40,111 nucleotides of DNA, from contig JAFQCK010000168.1 of NCBI GenBank assembly GCA_017416465.1, positions 1 through 40,111 of the forward strand. Direction: 5' to 3'. Source of the DNA: Lachnospiraceae bacterium (GTDB taxonomy: Bacteria > Bacillota > Clostridia > Lachnospirales > Lachnospiraceae). Below the pieces are notes generated by a model that saw nothing but the letters and a program-made list of their open reading frames with translations, was not told the DNA's origin and did no database searches. This document shows positions 20,244 to 27,685 of this stretch, one piece after another (position 1 is the stretch's first letter; each line of letters starts with the position of its first letter). The translations under genes and the position numbers were made by a program.

Positions 20244-20272
20244 ATCTTAAAACATAAGTTTATTTTTGTCAA
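20244..20272 (-). promoter_or_regulatory. Sigma-A promoter of recA-recX
   Basis: TTGACA (20267-20272), 17-base spacer, TAAGAT (20244-20249) on the minus strand. With the LexA box, this and the gldA terminator account for most of the 327-base gene-free stretch 20137-20463. The leader of about 100 bases shows nothing else obvious. Confidence 0.82.
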
Positions 20273-20392
20273 TATATAAATTCATAAAAATTTTTCTAAA
20301 ACTTATTTAATATCAAAAGAGAATGTTGATACAGATTATAGCCACTATTCAACATTTTGTCAATGTGATTTTATTATTTTACATTGTTTGAT

Positions 20393-20432
20393 TTATAAAA
20401 TATAGCAGAAACCCGTACAAGTCTCTGCTATA
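20393..20432 (-). terminator. Intrinsic terminator of gldA
   Basis: On the minus strand a 9-bp stem extended by about 6 further pairs (some G-U) between 20401-20415 and 20418-20432 is followed by TTTTATAA. It ends gldA before the recA promoter. Confidence 0.8.
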
Positions 20433-20463
20433 TAAATTATCTGTTTAACTGTTATAAAATAAA

Positions 20464-21561
20464 TTATTCTCCAAGAAAATAATGTCCGTAAGCATCTGCC
20501 GCCTTTATTGCTGCTGCAACACTTTCTTCAGTGACTTTAAACGGCATATTATGAAGTGTATCATTTTCTGCACAAGCAGCTTTAGCAACTGCCATAATCT
20601 TTTCATCCGTAACATCTGTTACACCTAATTCTTTTAACGTAACAGGTAATCCAACTTCTATACAAAAATCAATAATTTCTTCTAACTCTTCTGCAGGAAT
20701 ATTTTCTAATACAAGCTGTACAATTGTTCCAAAAGCAACTTTCTCTCCATGATACATATGATGACATTCCGAAAGTACAGTAAGACCATTATGAATTGCA
20801 TGTGCTCCTGCAAGACCACAGCTTTCAAAGCCAATACCAGAAAGAAGAGTGTTAGCTTCTATTATCTTCTCAACAGCTGTTGTACAAGCTCCTGCATCAA
20901 GGGCCACCTTAGCTTTAACACCTTCATCCATAAGTGTATCAAAACAAAGCTTTGCAAGTGCATACGCCGCCTCTGTACTCATTCCTCCGGCACAAGTTCC
21001 TGCTCCGCTTCTAACACATGCTCTTGCTTCAAAATAAGTAGCAAGAGCATCACCCATACCTGCAACAGTAAGTCTAACCGGTGATTTAGCAATAATATCC
21101 GTATCCATTAACACCAAATTAGGATTAGCAGTTAAAAACAAATATTCTTCAAATACTCCGTCATCTGTATAAATAACAGAAAGTGCACTACACGGAGCAT
21201 CTGTTGAAGCGATTGTCGGACAGATAATTACAGGTGTTTTTTCATAATAAGCTACTGCTTTTGCTGTATCAAATATCTTTCCACCACCTATACCAATAAC
21301 CAAGTCACATTCCAACTCTTTCATTTTAACTCTCAAACGCTCAATTTCATTCTTACTGCATTCCCCATTAAATATTACAAATTCAAAATCAATTTCCTTA
21401 TCTGAAAAACTCTCTTCTATAACTGAAGCAATTCTTTTCTTTCCACCCTCACTGATTAGAATCAATGCTTTCTTTCCATATGTTAAAGCATATTCCCCTA
21501 ACTTCTTCATTTCTCCTGAACCCTGTACATATTTTCCCGGACTAATAATAATTTTTGCCAT
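20464..21561 (-). CDS. gldA: Glycerol dehydrogenase (iron-containing alcohol dehydrogenase family)
   Basis: 365 aa. It oxidises glycerol to dihydroxyacetone with NAD+. The NAD-binding GIGGGKIFDTAK motif, the STDAPCSAL segment, and the metal-binding His regions GAHAIHNGL and YHGEKVAFGT are present in the expected order. Start ATG with GGAGG 8 bases upstream. Monocistronic, with its own promoter, a leader palindrome and a terminator. Related DhaD or hydroxyacyl dehydrogenase substrates cannot be excluded. Confidence 0.92.
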   Translation of the reverse strand: MAKIIISPGKYVQGSGEMKKLGEYALTYGKKALILISEGGKKRIASVIEESFSDKEIDFEFVIFNGECSKNEIERLRVKMKELECDLVIGIGGGKIFDTAKAVAYYEKTPVIICPTIASTDAPCSALSVIYTDDGVFEEYLFLTANPNLVLMDTDIIAKSPVRLTVAGMGDALATYFEARACVRSGAGTCAGGMSTEAAYALAKLCFDTLMDEGVKAKVALDAGACTTAVEKIIEANTLLSGIGFESCGLAGAHAIHNGLTVLSECHHMYHGEKVAFGTIVQLVLENIPAEELEEIIDFCIEVGLPVTLKELGVTDVTDEKIMAVAKAACAENDTLHNMPFKVTEESVAAAIKAADAYGHYFLGE

Positions 21562-21615
21562 GTGTTATACCTCCATATTTTAAGATAATTCAAGGTATTT
21601 GCAAATTTCTAATTC

Positions 21616-21661
21616 ATAACACTTTGTGCATACTTTCAATTCGTTATGCACAAAGTGTTAT
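21616..21661. repeat. 17-bp perfect inverted repeat in the gldA leader
   Basis: ATAACACTTTGTGCATA (21616-21632) and its exact complement (21645-21661) flank a 12-base loop. It starts 55 bases before the gldA ATG and lies downstream of the predicted promoter. No T-run follows on either strand, so a terminator is unlikely. An operator for a repressor or a leader RNA hairpin is the better reading. Confidence 0.7.
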
Positions 21662-21697
21662 TAAATCATTTTCACAATTACCTATTATGATAATACT

Positions 21698-21726
21698 ATT
21701 ATAAATTATATGCACAGAACTGTCCA
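21698..21726 (-). promoter_or_regulatory. Sigma-A promoter of gldA
   Basis: TGGACA (21721-21726), 17-base spacer, TATAAT (21698-21703) on the minus strand. The transcript would carry a leader of about 130 bases containing the palindrome. Confidence 0.65.
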
Positions 21727-21745
21727 TAAAGATATTAACAAACAC

Positions 21746-21775
21746 AAAAACGCTACACCCCTATGGAATGTAGCG
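21746..21775 (-). terminator. Intrinsic terminator of efp
   Basis: On the minus strand CGCTACA pairs with TGTAGCG across an 11-base loop, followed by TTTTTGTG. With the gldA promoter and palindrome it fills the 306-base gap 21562-21867. Confidence 0.85.
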
Positions 21776-21867
21776 CTAAAATCTCTTTAATTTTATATAG
21801 CCCTAATTTTTATGCTATAATGACAACCATCTACACCTAAAGTAGATATTAAATAATTTAATAAATC

Positions 21868-22425
21868 CTAGATTCTTGAAAGATATTCTCCAGTACGAGT
21901 ATCAATCTTAATCTTATCATTCTGTTCAACAAATAATGGAACATAAACTGTAGCACCTGTTTCAACAACTGCAGGCTTTGTAGCACCTGTTGCTGTATCA
22001 CCTTTAAATCCAGGCTCTGTATCTGTAATCTCTAATTCTACGAACAATGGTGGCTCAATAGCAAATACTTCTCCATTATGTGAACACATCTTAACCATCT
22101 CGTTCTCTTTAACAAATTTAAGAGAATCACCAACATTATCAGAATTTAATGCTATCTGGTCATATGTTTCAACATCCATAAAGTGGAATAAATCACCATC
22201 AGAATATAAATACTGCATGTCCTTTCTGTCAATTCTTGCCTGTGGACATTTTTCAGTTGGTCTGAAAGTTTTCTCTATAACTCCACCACTCTTTATATTT
22301 TTTAATTTTGTTCTAACAAACGCAGCTCCTTTACCAGGTTTTACGTGCTGAAATTCGATAATCTGATAGATATTGCTATCCATTTCAATTGTTATACCAT
22401 TTCTAAAATCGCCTGCTGATATCAT
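21868..22425 (-). CDS. efp: Translation elongation factor P
   Basis: 185 aa, standard length. The KOW-like domain I carries K32 at the tip of the PGKGAAF loop, the residue modified in many bacteria; the C-terminal OB domain ends with [11 protein letters not shown]. It rescues ribosomes stalled on polyproline. No modification gene (epmA/ymfI type) is seen nearby. Good AGGAGG site; own promoter overlapping the end of aroK. Confidence 0.97.
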   Translation of the reverse strand: MISAGDFRNGITIEMDSNIYQIIEFQHVKPGKGAAFVRTKLKNIKSGGVIEKTFRPTEKCPQARIDRKDMQYLYSDGDLFHFMDVETYDQIALNSDNVGDSLKFVKENEMVKMCSHNGEVFAIEPPLFVELEITDTEPGFKGDTATGATKPAVVETGATVYVPLFVEQNDKIKIDTRTGEYLSRI

Positions 22426-22499
22426 GAATATTTCCTCCTTAAATTGTGTTGCGACTTGTAAATATCACATTTCCTTAAAAATGCTCAATAACTTTTTAT

Positions 22500-22528
22500 A
22501 TTTTATACTAATATAGATATTTTTTCAA
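22500..22528 (-). promoter_or_regulatory. Sigma-A promoter of efp
   Basis: TTGAAA (22523-22528), 17-base spacer, TAAAAT (22500-22505) on the minus strand, starting at the base after the aroK stop codon. Confidence 0.7.
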
Positions 22529-23095
22529 CTATTTTTTAGCAAATTCCTCCAACTTATCTGTTATTTCATCAACAATCTCACTTATAGTCTTGTCATCCGT
22601 AGAAATAATTATGTCTGCAACAGCCAAATATCTGTCTTTTCGCTTATTCATAAGTTGTTCTATGAACTCAACATTTTTATTTCCTTTAAGAATTGGTCTT
22701 GAATCATCATCTTTTACTCTATTATAAACAGTCTCTGGCGTTGCAGTAAGCAATAAAATAACCCCTCCATCTTTCATATGGTTGATATTTTCATCTTTTA
22801 CAACAACTCCGCCACCACAGGATACAATATATCCTTTACTCTTCTGAATATCGATAAGACATTCTGTTTCAATTTTTCTAAAATATTCTTCACCATTTTC
22901 TGTGAAAATATCATTGATTGATTTATTTTCCCTATCGACAATAATCTTATCCATATCAATTTCCGGCATATCTAATTTTTTAGACAATTCTCTAGAAACT
23001 GACGTTTTTCCTACTCCCATAAAACCAATCAACATAACATTTATTTTTTTAATCATTTTTATAATCAATGCCTTGCAAATAAATTCACAAAACAT
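22529..23095 (-). CDS. aroK: Shikimate kinase
   Basis: 188 aa from ATG at 23095. It phosphorylates shikimate. Walker A is GFMGVGKT; the shikimate-site motifs EIDMDK, the FRKIE Arg and CGGGVV follow in order. The start is a choice: ATG 23095 has AAAGGA at ideal spacing and adds a hydrophobic N-terminal stretch of 13 residues, while ATG 23056 (MIKKINVML) fits most relatives but lacks a good site. It is 37 bases downstream of aroD: a shikimate-pathway pair. Confidence 0.93.
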   Translation of the reverse strand: MFCEFICKALIIKMIKKINVMLIGFMGVGKTSVSRELSKKLDMPEIDMDKIIVDRENKSINDIFTENGEEYFRKIETECLIDIQKSKGYIVSCGGGVVVKDENINHMKDGGVILLLTATPETVYNRVKDDDSRPILKGNKNVEFIEQLMNKRKDRYLAVADIIISTDDKTISEIVDEITDKLEEFAKK

Positions 23096-23132
23096 TATAT
23101 CCTTTCTCAATAAATAATCATAAAAATCAATA

Positions 23133-23894
23133 TCATTGTATCTGTCTATGAATTATATCCAATGCAGTCGATAAGCGATTCGCTTCAATCTGCCCCGGTG
23201 CTGAAGCCTTTCCCACACATCCAAATGTCATAGCACTTCCAAACACCTCTCCAGTCATTCTACTTATCATTCCATATTTTCCCATAGACATAGTAACAAT
23301 AGGAATGTCCATATATTCTTCGTGCGCTTCAGCTGTTGCCTCTAAAAGTGTCAATACATCATTTTTATTCTTAGGCATTACAGCAATCTTAGCAATATCT
23401 GCACCCAACGTCTGCATTTTAACCAATCTTAAAATCAAATCTATCTTTAGCGGAGTTTTTGTAAATTCATGATTAGATACAATAGCTCTCACTCCACACT
23501 TATGTGCATATTTTGTTAACTCTGAAACTATTTCATCCCCCGTAAACATCTCAATATCAATCAAATCTACAGTTCCACTCTCCAAGACACCTTTAATCAA
23601 ACTTATATAATTTTCAATGGAAATCTCTTTTTCTCCACCTTCTTTATGAGTCCTAAAGGTATAAATTAAAGGAACCGAAATAATGTCATTAATCGAATTA
23701 ATAACTTCTATTGTATACTCAATATCAAAGCATTTTTCCAAAAAATCCGCACGAAGCTCAACTATATCAACCGGATAGGTCATAATATCTGCTGCTTGTG
23801 CTTTAGCCTCTTCAATATCATTAGCAACAATCGGAACACAAATTTTTGGTTTACCTTGACCAATCACAATGTCTTTAATATGTATATTCTTCAT
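23133..23894 (-). CDS. aroD: 3-dehydroquinate dehydratase, type I
   Basis: 253 aa. The Schiff-base lysine is in DIAKIAVMPK and the catalytic His is in VSNHEF; ELRADFLE and the C-terminal GQIEANRL segment are family-typical. It converts 3-dehydroquinate to 3-dehydroshikimate. ATG at 23894, directly after an in-frame TTG, has AGGAGG 7 bases upstream and is preferred. First gene of the aroD-aroK pair. Confidence 0.95.
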   Translation of the reverse strand: MKNIHIKDIVIGQGKPKICVPIVANDIEEAKAQAADIMTYPVDIVELRADFLEKCFDIEYTIEVINSINDIISVPLIYTFRTHKEGGEKEISIENYISLIKGVLESGTVDLIDIEMFTGDEIVSELTKYAHKCGVRAIVSNHEFTKTPLKIDLILRLVKMQTLGADIAKIAVMPKNKNDVLTLLEATAEAHEEYMDIPIVTMSMGKYGMISRMTGEVFGSAMTFGCVGKASAPGQIEANRLSTALDIIHRQIQ

Positions 23895-24031
23895 CAAATC
23901 GCCTCCTAATGCCTCATTTATTCAAGTTATGAAAAATAATATTTGGAAAAATCCGCTTAATTATTATAATTATATGATAATCATTTATTATGCTTTTATC
24001 AAGCAAAACTTTGAAAACTTCTAAAAAATCA

Positions 24032-24060
24032 TTGATTTATTCAACCTCTATTGATATAAT
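24032..24060 (+). promoter_or_regulatory. Sigma-A promoter of tRNA-Leu
   Basis: TTGATT (24032-24037), 17-base spacer, TATAAT (24055-24060) on the plus strand, 15 bases before the tRNA. Confidence 0.75.
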
Positions 24061-24074
24061 AACGAAAGTCATTT

Positions 24075-24156
24075 GCACTTGTGGCGGAATTGGCATACGC
24101 GCATGATTCAGGTTCATGTCCGGTTTCGGGTGTGGGTTCAAATCCCATCAAGTGCA
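24075..24156 (+). tRNA. tRNA-Leu (anticodon CAG)
   Basis: 82 bases before CCA. Acceptor arms GCACTTG/CAAGTGC pair fully. D stem GCG/CGC, anticodon stem CATGA/TCATG with loop TTCAGGT (anticodon CAG at loop positions 3-5), a class II extra arm with a CCG/CGG stem, and T arm GTGGG-TTCAAAT-CCCAT are all present. CCA is not encoded. It is the only plus-strand gene in the window. Confidence 0.95.
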
Positions 24157-24210
24157 TAAAAAGCTGTTGAACTATGATTGATTTTAATCATAATCCAACA
24201 GCTTTACTTT
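24157..24210. terminator. Bidirectional terminator between tRNA-Leu and the sigma-factor operon
   Basis: A 10-bp outer stem (24160-24169 with 24196-24205) and a 7-bp inner stem (24173-24179 with 24186-24192) share one hairpin. T-runs follow on both strands: CTTTTT on plus and CTTTTTA on minus (complement of 24157-24163). It serves the convergent tRNA and the minus-strand operon. Confidence 0.85.
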
Positions 24211-24459
24211 TTAAATTATCACTATACTAGTCAAAACTATAAAAACCATAAAAAATACAGAAACAATAATTCCACCAATATTTAAGGCAATTCCAATTTT
24301 AACACCATAATCATTTTTATTTTTTATACTCAAAATCAAACCTACTATTCCCAAAACTAATCCAATAACAGGAATAAGCAACGAACCAACTATGCTACAT
24401 ATTCCTAAAATCATTCCTACACTATATAATTTCTTATCAACAATATTTTTTTCATTCAT
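24211..24459 (-). CDS. Small membrane protein (DUF4190-like)
   Basis: 82 aa with two hydrophobic helices (SVGMILGICSIVGSLLIPVIG... and ALNIGGIIVSVFFMVFIVL) around a short charged loop (SIKNKNDYG). The layout resembles DUF4190-type proteins. ATG at 24459 has AAGGAG 11 bases upstream; an upstream in-frame TTG at 24483 overlaps the anti-sigma gene. Third gene of the sigma operon, so possibly an accessory or target of the sigma system. Confidence 0.7.
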   Translation of the reverse strand: MNEKNIVDKKLYSVGMILGICSIVGSLLIPVIGLVLGIVGLILSIKNKNDYGVKIGIALNIGGIIVSVFFMVFIVLTSIVII

Positions 24460-24464
24460 AATTT

Positions 24465-25154
24465 TTATTTCTCCTTTTCCCAAAGTGTTTTCTTTGTACC
24501 ATTTGATTTTTCAATAATAATTTCATTATATTTATCTAATTTATCTTTAGAAAATAACATACTTTTTTCTTCTTCAATAGAACTTAAATCTGAATTCATA
24601 TATTTTTGCATTGCATAAATCAGTGGAGTCTCATATAATACAATCCTCACCTGGTACTCCTCACCATCTTTTAATTGATTAATTATTTTTTCTGAAGATA
24701 TCATTAATTCCCCATTCTGATTATATACTTCTGGAAAAATTCTGCCTGCCATAGCACCATTTCCACTTCTAACTAACCATAAATTTCCTTCATCATCTTC
24801 CTCTACATATATCTCATCAAAATCAACTACATCATTCATATTTTTATTACTAAAAGATAGATTTAATATAATACTAAACATAATTATTCCGGTTACAAAC
24901 AAAGTAACTAATGCAATAACTATTCTTTCTATCCATATTTTTTTCTTTACTTTTTTTATCACATTTGCTTCTTCTTTAAACTCATTATTTTTACTTAATA
25001 TATTAATATCTAGCTTCATATTTTCTAATAAATTTTTACACGATTCACACTCACCAATATGTTCTTCAACAAGGTTTCTACTCTCTTTAGAACAAATACC
25101 ATCAACATAAAGTGGTAATAAATCCAATATCACATCACATGATTTATTTTTCAT
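24465..25154 (-). CDS. Zinc-finger anti-sigma factor, single-pass membrane
   Basis: 229 aa. The N-terminus has the putative zinc-finger (zf-HC2) pattern: C7, then HIGECESC with H, C and C. A membrane helix (about 78-98) leaves an extracellular domain of about 130 residues. It should hold the preceding ECF sigma factor until a surface signal releases it. The second ATG (25154) has AAGGAG at good spacing, while the first (25160) overlaps the sigma stop as ATGA with the site too close. Confidence 0.85.
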   Translation of the reverse strand: MKNKSCDVILDLLPLYVDGICSKESRNLVEEHIGECESCKNLLENMKLDINILSKNNEFKEEANVIKKVKKKIWIERIVIALVTLFVTGIIMFSIILNLSFSNKNMNDVVDFDEIYVEEDDEGNLWLVRSGNGAMAGRIFPEVYNQNGELMISSEKIINQLKDGEEYQVRIVLYETPLIYAMQKYMNSDLSSIEEEKSMLFSKDKLDKYNEIIIEKSNGTKKTLWEKEK

Positions 25155-25156
25155 AT

Positions 25157-25648
25157 TCATTCTCCTTCTTTATCTAAACTTTCTATAATTTTCATTTTTG
25201 CACGATGATACGTCACCCTACACCAGCTTTCTGTTTTCCCAAACAAATCTCCTATATCTTTAAAAGATAATTCACCAAAAGTTCGCAGATGAAATACTTC
25301 TTTGTATGGTTCATCCAGTTTATGTAAAATTTTATGTATTAGGACTGCCTGTTCTTTATCTAACAATTGATTTTCTATGGATTGTTGTCCTGTATCATGT
25401 AAGTCTATTTCCTCTTCAGAGACAATATGTTTATTCTTTTTACAATAAGAAAAATAAGTATTTTTTGCTATCTGGCAAAGCCACACTCTTATGTCACATT
25501 CTCCTTTAAATGAATTTATAGATTTAATTGCTTTAAAAAAACTCTCTTGCGTAACCTCTTCTGCTATATGTTCATCCTTTGATATAGCTTTAATATATAA
25601 ATATACATCTTTAAAATATAATTGGTAGAGCTCTTCAATTTTCTTCAC
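25157..25648 (-). CDS. ECF-type RNA polymerase sigma factor
   Basis: 163 aa: sigma region 2 (YFKDVYLYIKAISKDEHIAEEVTQESFFKA, then RVWLCQIAKNTYF) and region 4 with a helix-turn-helix (GELSFKDIGDLFGKTESWCRVTYHRAK). It is a group IV sigma factor paired with the membrane anti-sigma downstream. GTG start at 25648 with AGGAGGTG just upstream. A TGTAAC-N16-AGTC element 23-48 bases upstream of the start suggests it transcribes its own operon. Confidence 0.92.
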   Translation of the reverse strand: MKKIEELYQLYFKDVYLYIKAISKDEHIAEEVTQESFFKAIKSINSFKGECDIRVWLCQIAKNTYFSYCKKNKHIVSEEEIDLHDTGQQSIENQLLDKEQAVLIHKILHKLDEPYKEVFHLRTFGELSFKDIGDLFGKTESWCRVTYHRAKMKIIESLDKEGE

Positions 25649-25670
25649 TTTTTCACCTCCTCATATATAA

Positions 25671-25696
25671 GACTCTTGTATTTCAAATTCGTTACA
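25671..25696 (-). promoter_or_regulatory. Putative ECF-type autoregulatory promoter
   Basis: TGTAAC (25691-25696), 16-base spacer, AGTC (25671-25674) on the minus strand. The AAC -35 with a GTC -10 at this spacing is the usual layout of ECF-dependent promoters. The predicted start lies close to the ribosome site. Confidence 0.5.
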
Positions 25697-25715
25697 AATT
25701 TTTTTAACTTTTTTT

Positions 25716-25743
25716 ATTATATCTTAATAATAAAATAAAACAA
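25716..25743 (-). promoter_or_regulatory. Putative sigma-A promoter for the sigma-factor operon
   Basis: TTGTTT (25738-25743), 16-base spacer, TATAAT (25716-25721) on the minus strand, upstream of the ECF-like element. The -35 overlaps the terminator stem of the upstream gene. It could give basal expression. Confidence 0.4.
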
Positions 25744-25780
25744 CCAAAACACAGATTTCTTTATTCTATGTTTTGATTGT
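25733..25780 (-). terminator. Intrinsic terminator of the NlpC/P60 lipoprotein gene
   Basis: On the minus strand a 16-bp stem with two G-U pairs (arms 25765-25780 and 25740-25755, 9-base loop) is followed by TTTATTTTA. Confidence 0.85.
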
Positions 25781-25829
25781 TAATTTAAAAAATACAAATC
25801 TAAATTACACTTAATAAGAAATACATTTA

Positions 25830-27191
25830 TTATTGTATATTAACTATAGCAATTAACTCCTGCAACCATGTATTTCCATTTCTACGTCTTACATCTAACG
25901 AATTAACAAACACCTTACTAATATCTTCAACTGATTCAGAAAAATTATCAGTAACAGTTTCAGGTACATAACTTGATAACATACTAATTACATAATGTTT
26001 CCCATTAACCTCACCCAAATAAAGCATAACATGGCCTGAAATTCCTAAAATATCTCCCGGCATTGCTTTTGTTATTCTTTCCTCTTTATCTTTTTCAGAC
26101 ATTTCACTCATATTTTCCGATACATTTACCATATTCATCTGAAGACGGCTGTTTCTTGGCATCTCAATCCCAAAACATTCGTAAATATCTTTAATATATA
26201 ATGAACAATCTCTTTCTCCATTAGCTCCTCCCCATCCATACGGTTCACCTAATTCGCTAAATGCAAGTTCAATAACATTTTTTCTCGTATAAGGAAGATA
26301 ACCCTCGTTAAATGCTTCATTTTTCAAAATACCAATATAAGAAAACGTTACAAATCCTTCATCATTTTTTTCCGGTATTTGCAGTACATAATCTTTTCCC
26401 TCTACTACTTCAGTATTCGAAATAAATATCTTCGTTCCCATTAAAAGTTCCCTATCCAAGGCTTCAATAGTAGTATCTGCGCATATCATCAAAAAATCTT
26501 CCTGACTCATATAATCAATCCAAGCCTGCTTATTTGAAAAATATGCACAATTGTCTTTCTCCACCCAACCGATATACTCATTTGCGACAACATATAGCCA
26601 TTTTTCATCGCTGCTTTCATGTAATACAACAACAGGCTCATTCATCTTCAAAGTTGTCTGTTGTAAAGAATTAAATGCTTCATCTAAACTACTGTCGGTT
26701 AAAATATCATATGTAGGCATATCCAAAGCAGATGTATTTCTGATTATTATTGCATATCTTAATTCTTCAGTTATTCCATCAAGATTTAAATTACTATAAT
26801 AATTATCCCAACCTGCTTCATCTACAAGCTCACCCTTACGATATAACTCCGAATTTCTTAAATCCAAGTAACAAATGCGTTCTTTGAGCTGATTTATATC
26901 GACATTTTCAGTAATATTAGACACATCATAATAACCTTCGTACCAATCCATTCCCCATTTATCCATCATATTTTTATTCAAAGTTGTAATTTCATCTTCT
27001 GTCATTACAACTTCCTCTGAATTCTTAATTTTATCAATCCAAAAACTTGCAGAATTAAGTTTGCTAGAATCTACTTCTACGCGCTCTTTATTAACAACTT
27101 CATTTGAATTATTTTTTTGTGTATTATTACCACAAGCAACAATCGTTGTTGACATACATAATACAATTATAAATGTTACTATTTTTCTCAT
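25830..27191 (-). CDS. NlpC/P60 peptidase lipoprotein with SH3-like domains
   Basis: 453 aa. A signal peptide with lipobox IVAC places C20 as the lipid-modified residue. The middle (about 110-290) fits the NlpC/P60-N plus SH3-like region seen in YkfC relatives. The catalytic domain has C329 in GERDCSLYIKD, H387 in GHVMLYLG and H399 in GKHYVIS, so the Cys-His-His triad is complete. It likely cleaves gamma-D-Glu-diamino-acid bonds in peptidoglycan peptides at the cell surface. It lies directly upstream of the ECF sigma operon but has its own terminator; a regulatory tie is only a possibility. Confidence 0.87.
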   Translation of the reverse strand: MRKIVTFIIVLCMSTTIVACGNNTQKNNSNEVVNKERVEVDSSKLNSASFWIDKIKNSEEVVMTEDEITTLNKNMMDKWGMDWYEGYYDVSNITENVDINQLKERICYLDLRNSELYRKGELVDEAGWDNYYSNLNLDGITEELRYAIIIRNTSALDMPTYDILTDSSLDEAFNSLQQTTLKMNEPVVVLHESSDEKWLYVVANEYIGWVEKDNCAYFSNKQAWIDYMSQEDFLMICADTTIEALDRELLMGTKIFISNTEVVEGKDYVLQIPEKNDEGFVTFSYIGILKNEAFNEGYLPYTRKNVIELAFSELGEPYGWGGANGERDCSLYIKDIYECFGIEMPRNSRLQMNMVNVSENMSEMSEKDKEERITKAMPGDILGISGHVMLYLGEVNGKHYVISMLSSYVPETVTDNFSESVEDISKVFVNSLDVRRRNGNTWLQELIAIVNIQ

Positions 27192-27233
27192 ATCTTTCTC
27201 CGTTCTATTATTTAATTAAATTTTACAACACTA

Positions 27234-27668
27234 TTATATCAAATCAAAATAAGGACATTCTTCCGATTTTGTATAACATTCCTCTCTAAAACTACCATTG
27301 TCCCAAAAACATAATTTATTTACAGTAGTTACAATATCATAGTCACAATTTCTACATCTCCAATTTAAACACATCCCTTTAATTATAATATCAATTATTG
27401 CGCCACACTCCGGACATAAATGTTCCTTTAATTCCTCTTGTAATACCTCTTTATTATCTTTCATCCATATGTTAGGATAAATGCCATTTTGTGCAAATTC
27501 TTTTGGATTAAATTTATCAATAGCACTATCAATATTAAACAACATTAATTCGTTCATAATAGTTGACACTCTATTCGGAAGTACATAACTAATAAAATCC
27601 GAATCCTCATCATCACAAAATTTTTCTATAGTTTTTTATATTCTGTATTCTACAATATCTTTTTTCAT
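27234..27668 (-). pseudogene. Zinc-ribbon hypothetical gene interrupted by an in-frame stop
   Basis: The reading frame opens at ATG 27668 and runs MKKDIVEYRI, stops at TAA (27636-27638), then continues in the same frame as convincing protein sequence to 27234. That stretch includes FCDDEDSDFISYVLPNRVST, NPKEFAQNGIYPNIW and two CxxC pairs (CPEC ... CRNC). The downstream part could be translated from GTG 27569 (111 aa) or ATG 27557 (107 aa), but neither has a clear ribosome site. The NPKEF...GIYPNIW stretch resembles DUF1877-type immunity-associated proteins. Nonsense-broken gene is the preferred reading; a shortened functional gene is the alternative. Confidence 0.55.
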
Positions 27669-27685
27669 CTATAAATCCATAAAAA

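Noticed and set aside
23980-24000. TGATAATCATTTATT resembling a Fur/PerR 7-1-7 box upstream of aroD
   Set aside because: Only the first half fits; in AT-rich DNA this is expected by chance and neither neighbour is an iron or peroxide gene.
24075-24156. tRNA-Leu as an integration site for the accessory region
   Set aside because: No integrase and no repeat of the tRNA 3' end was found elsewhere in the window.
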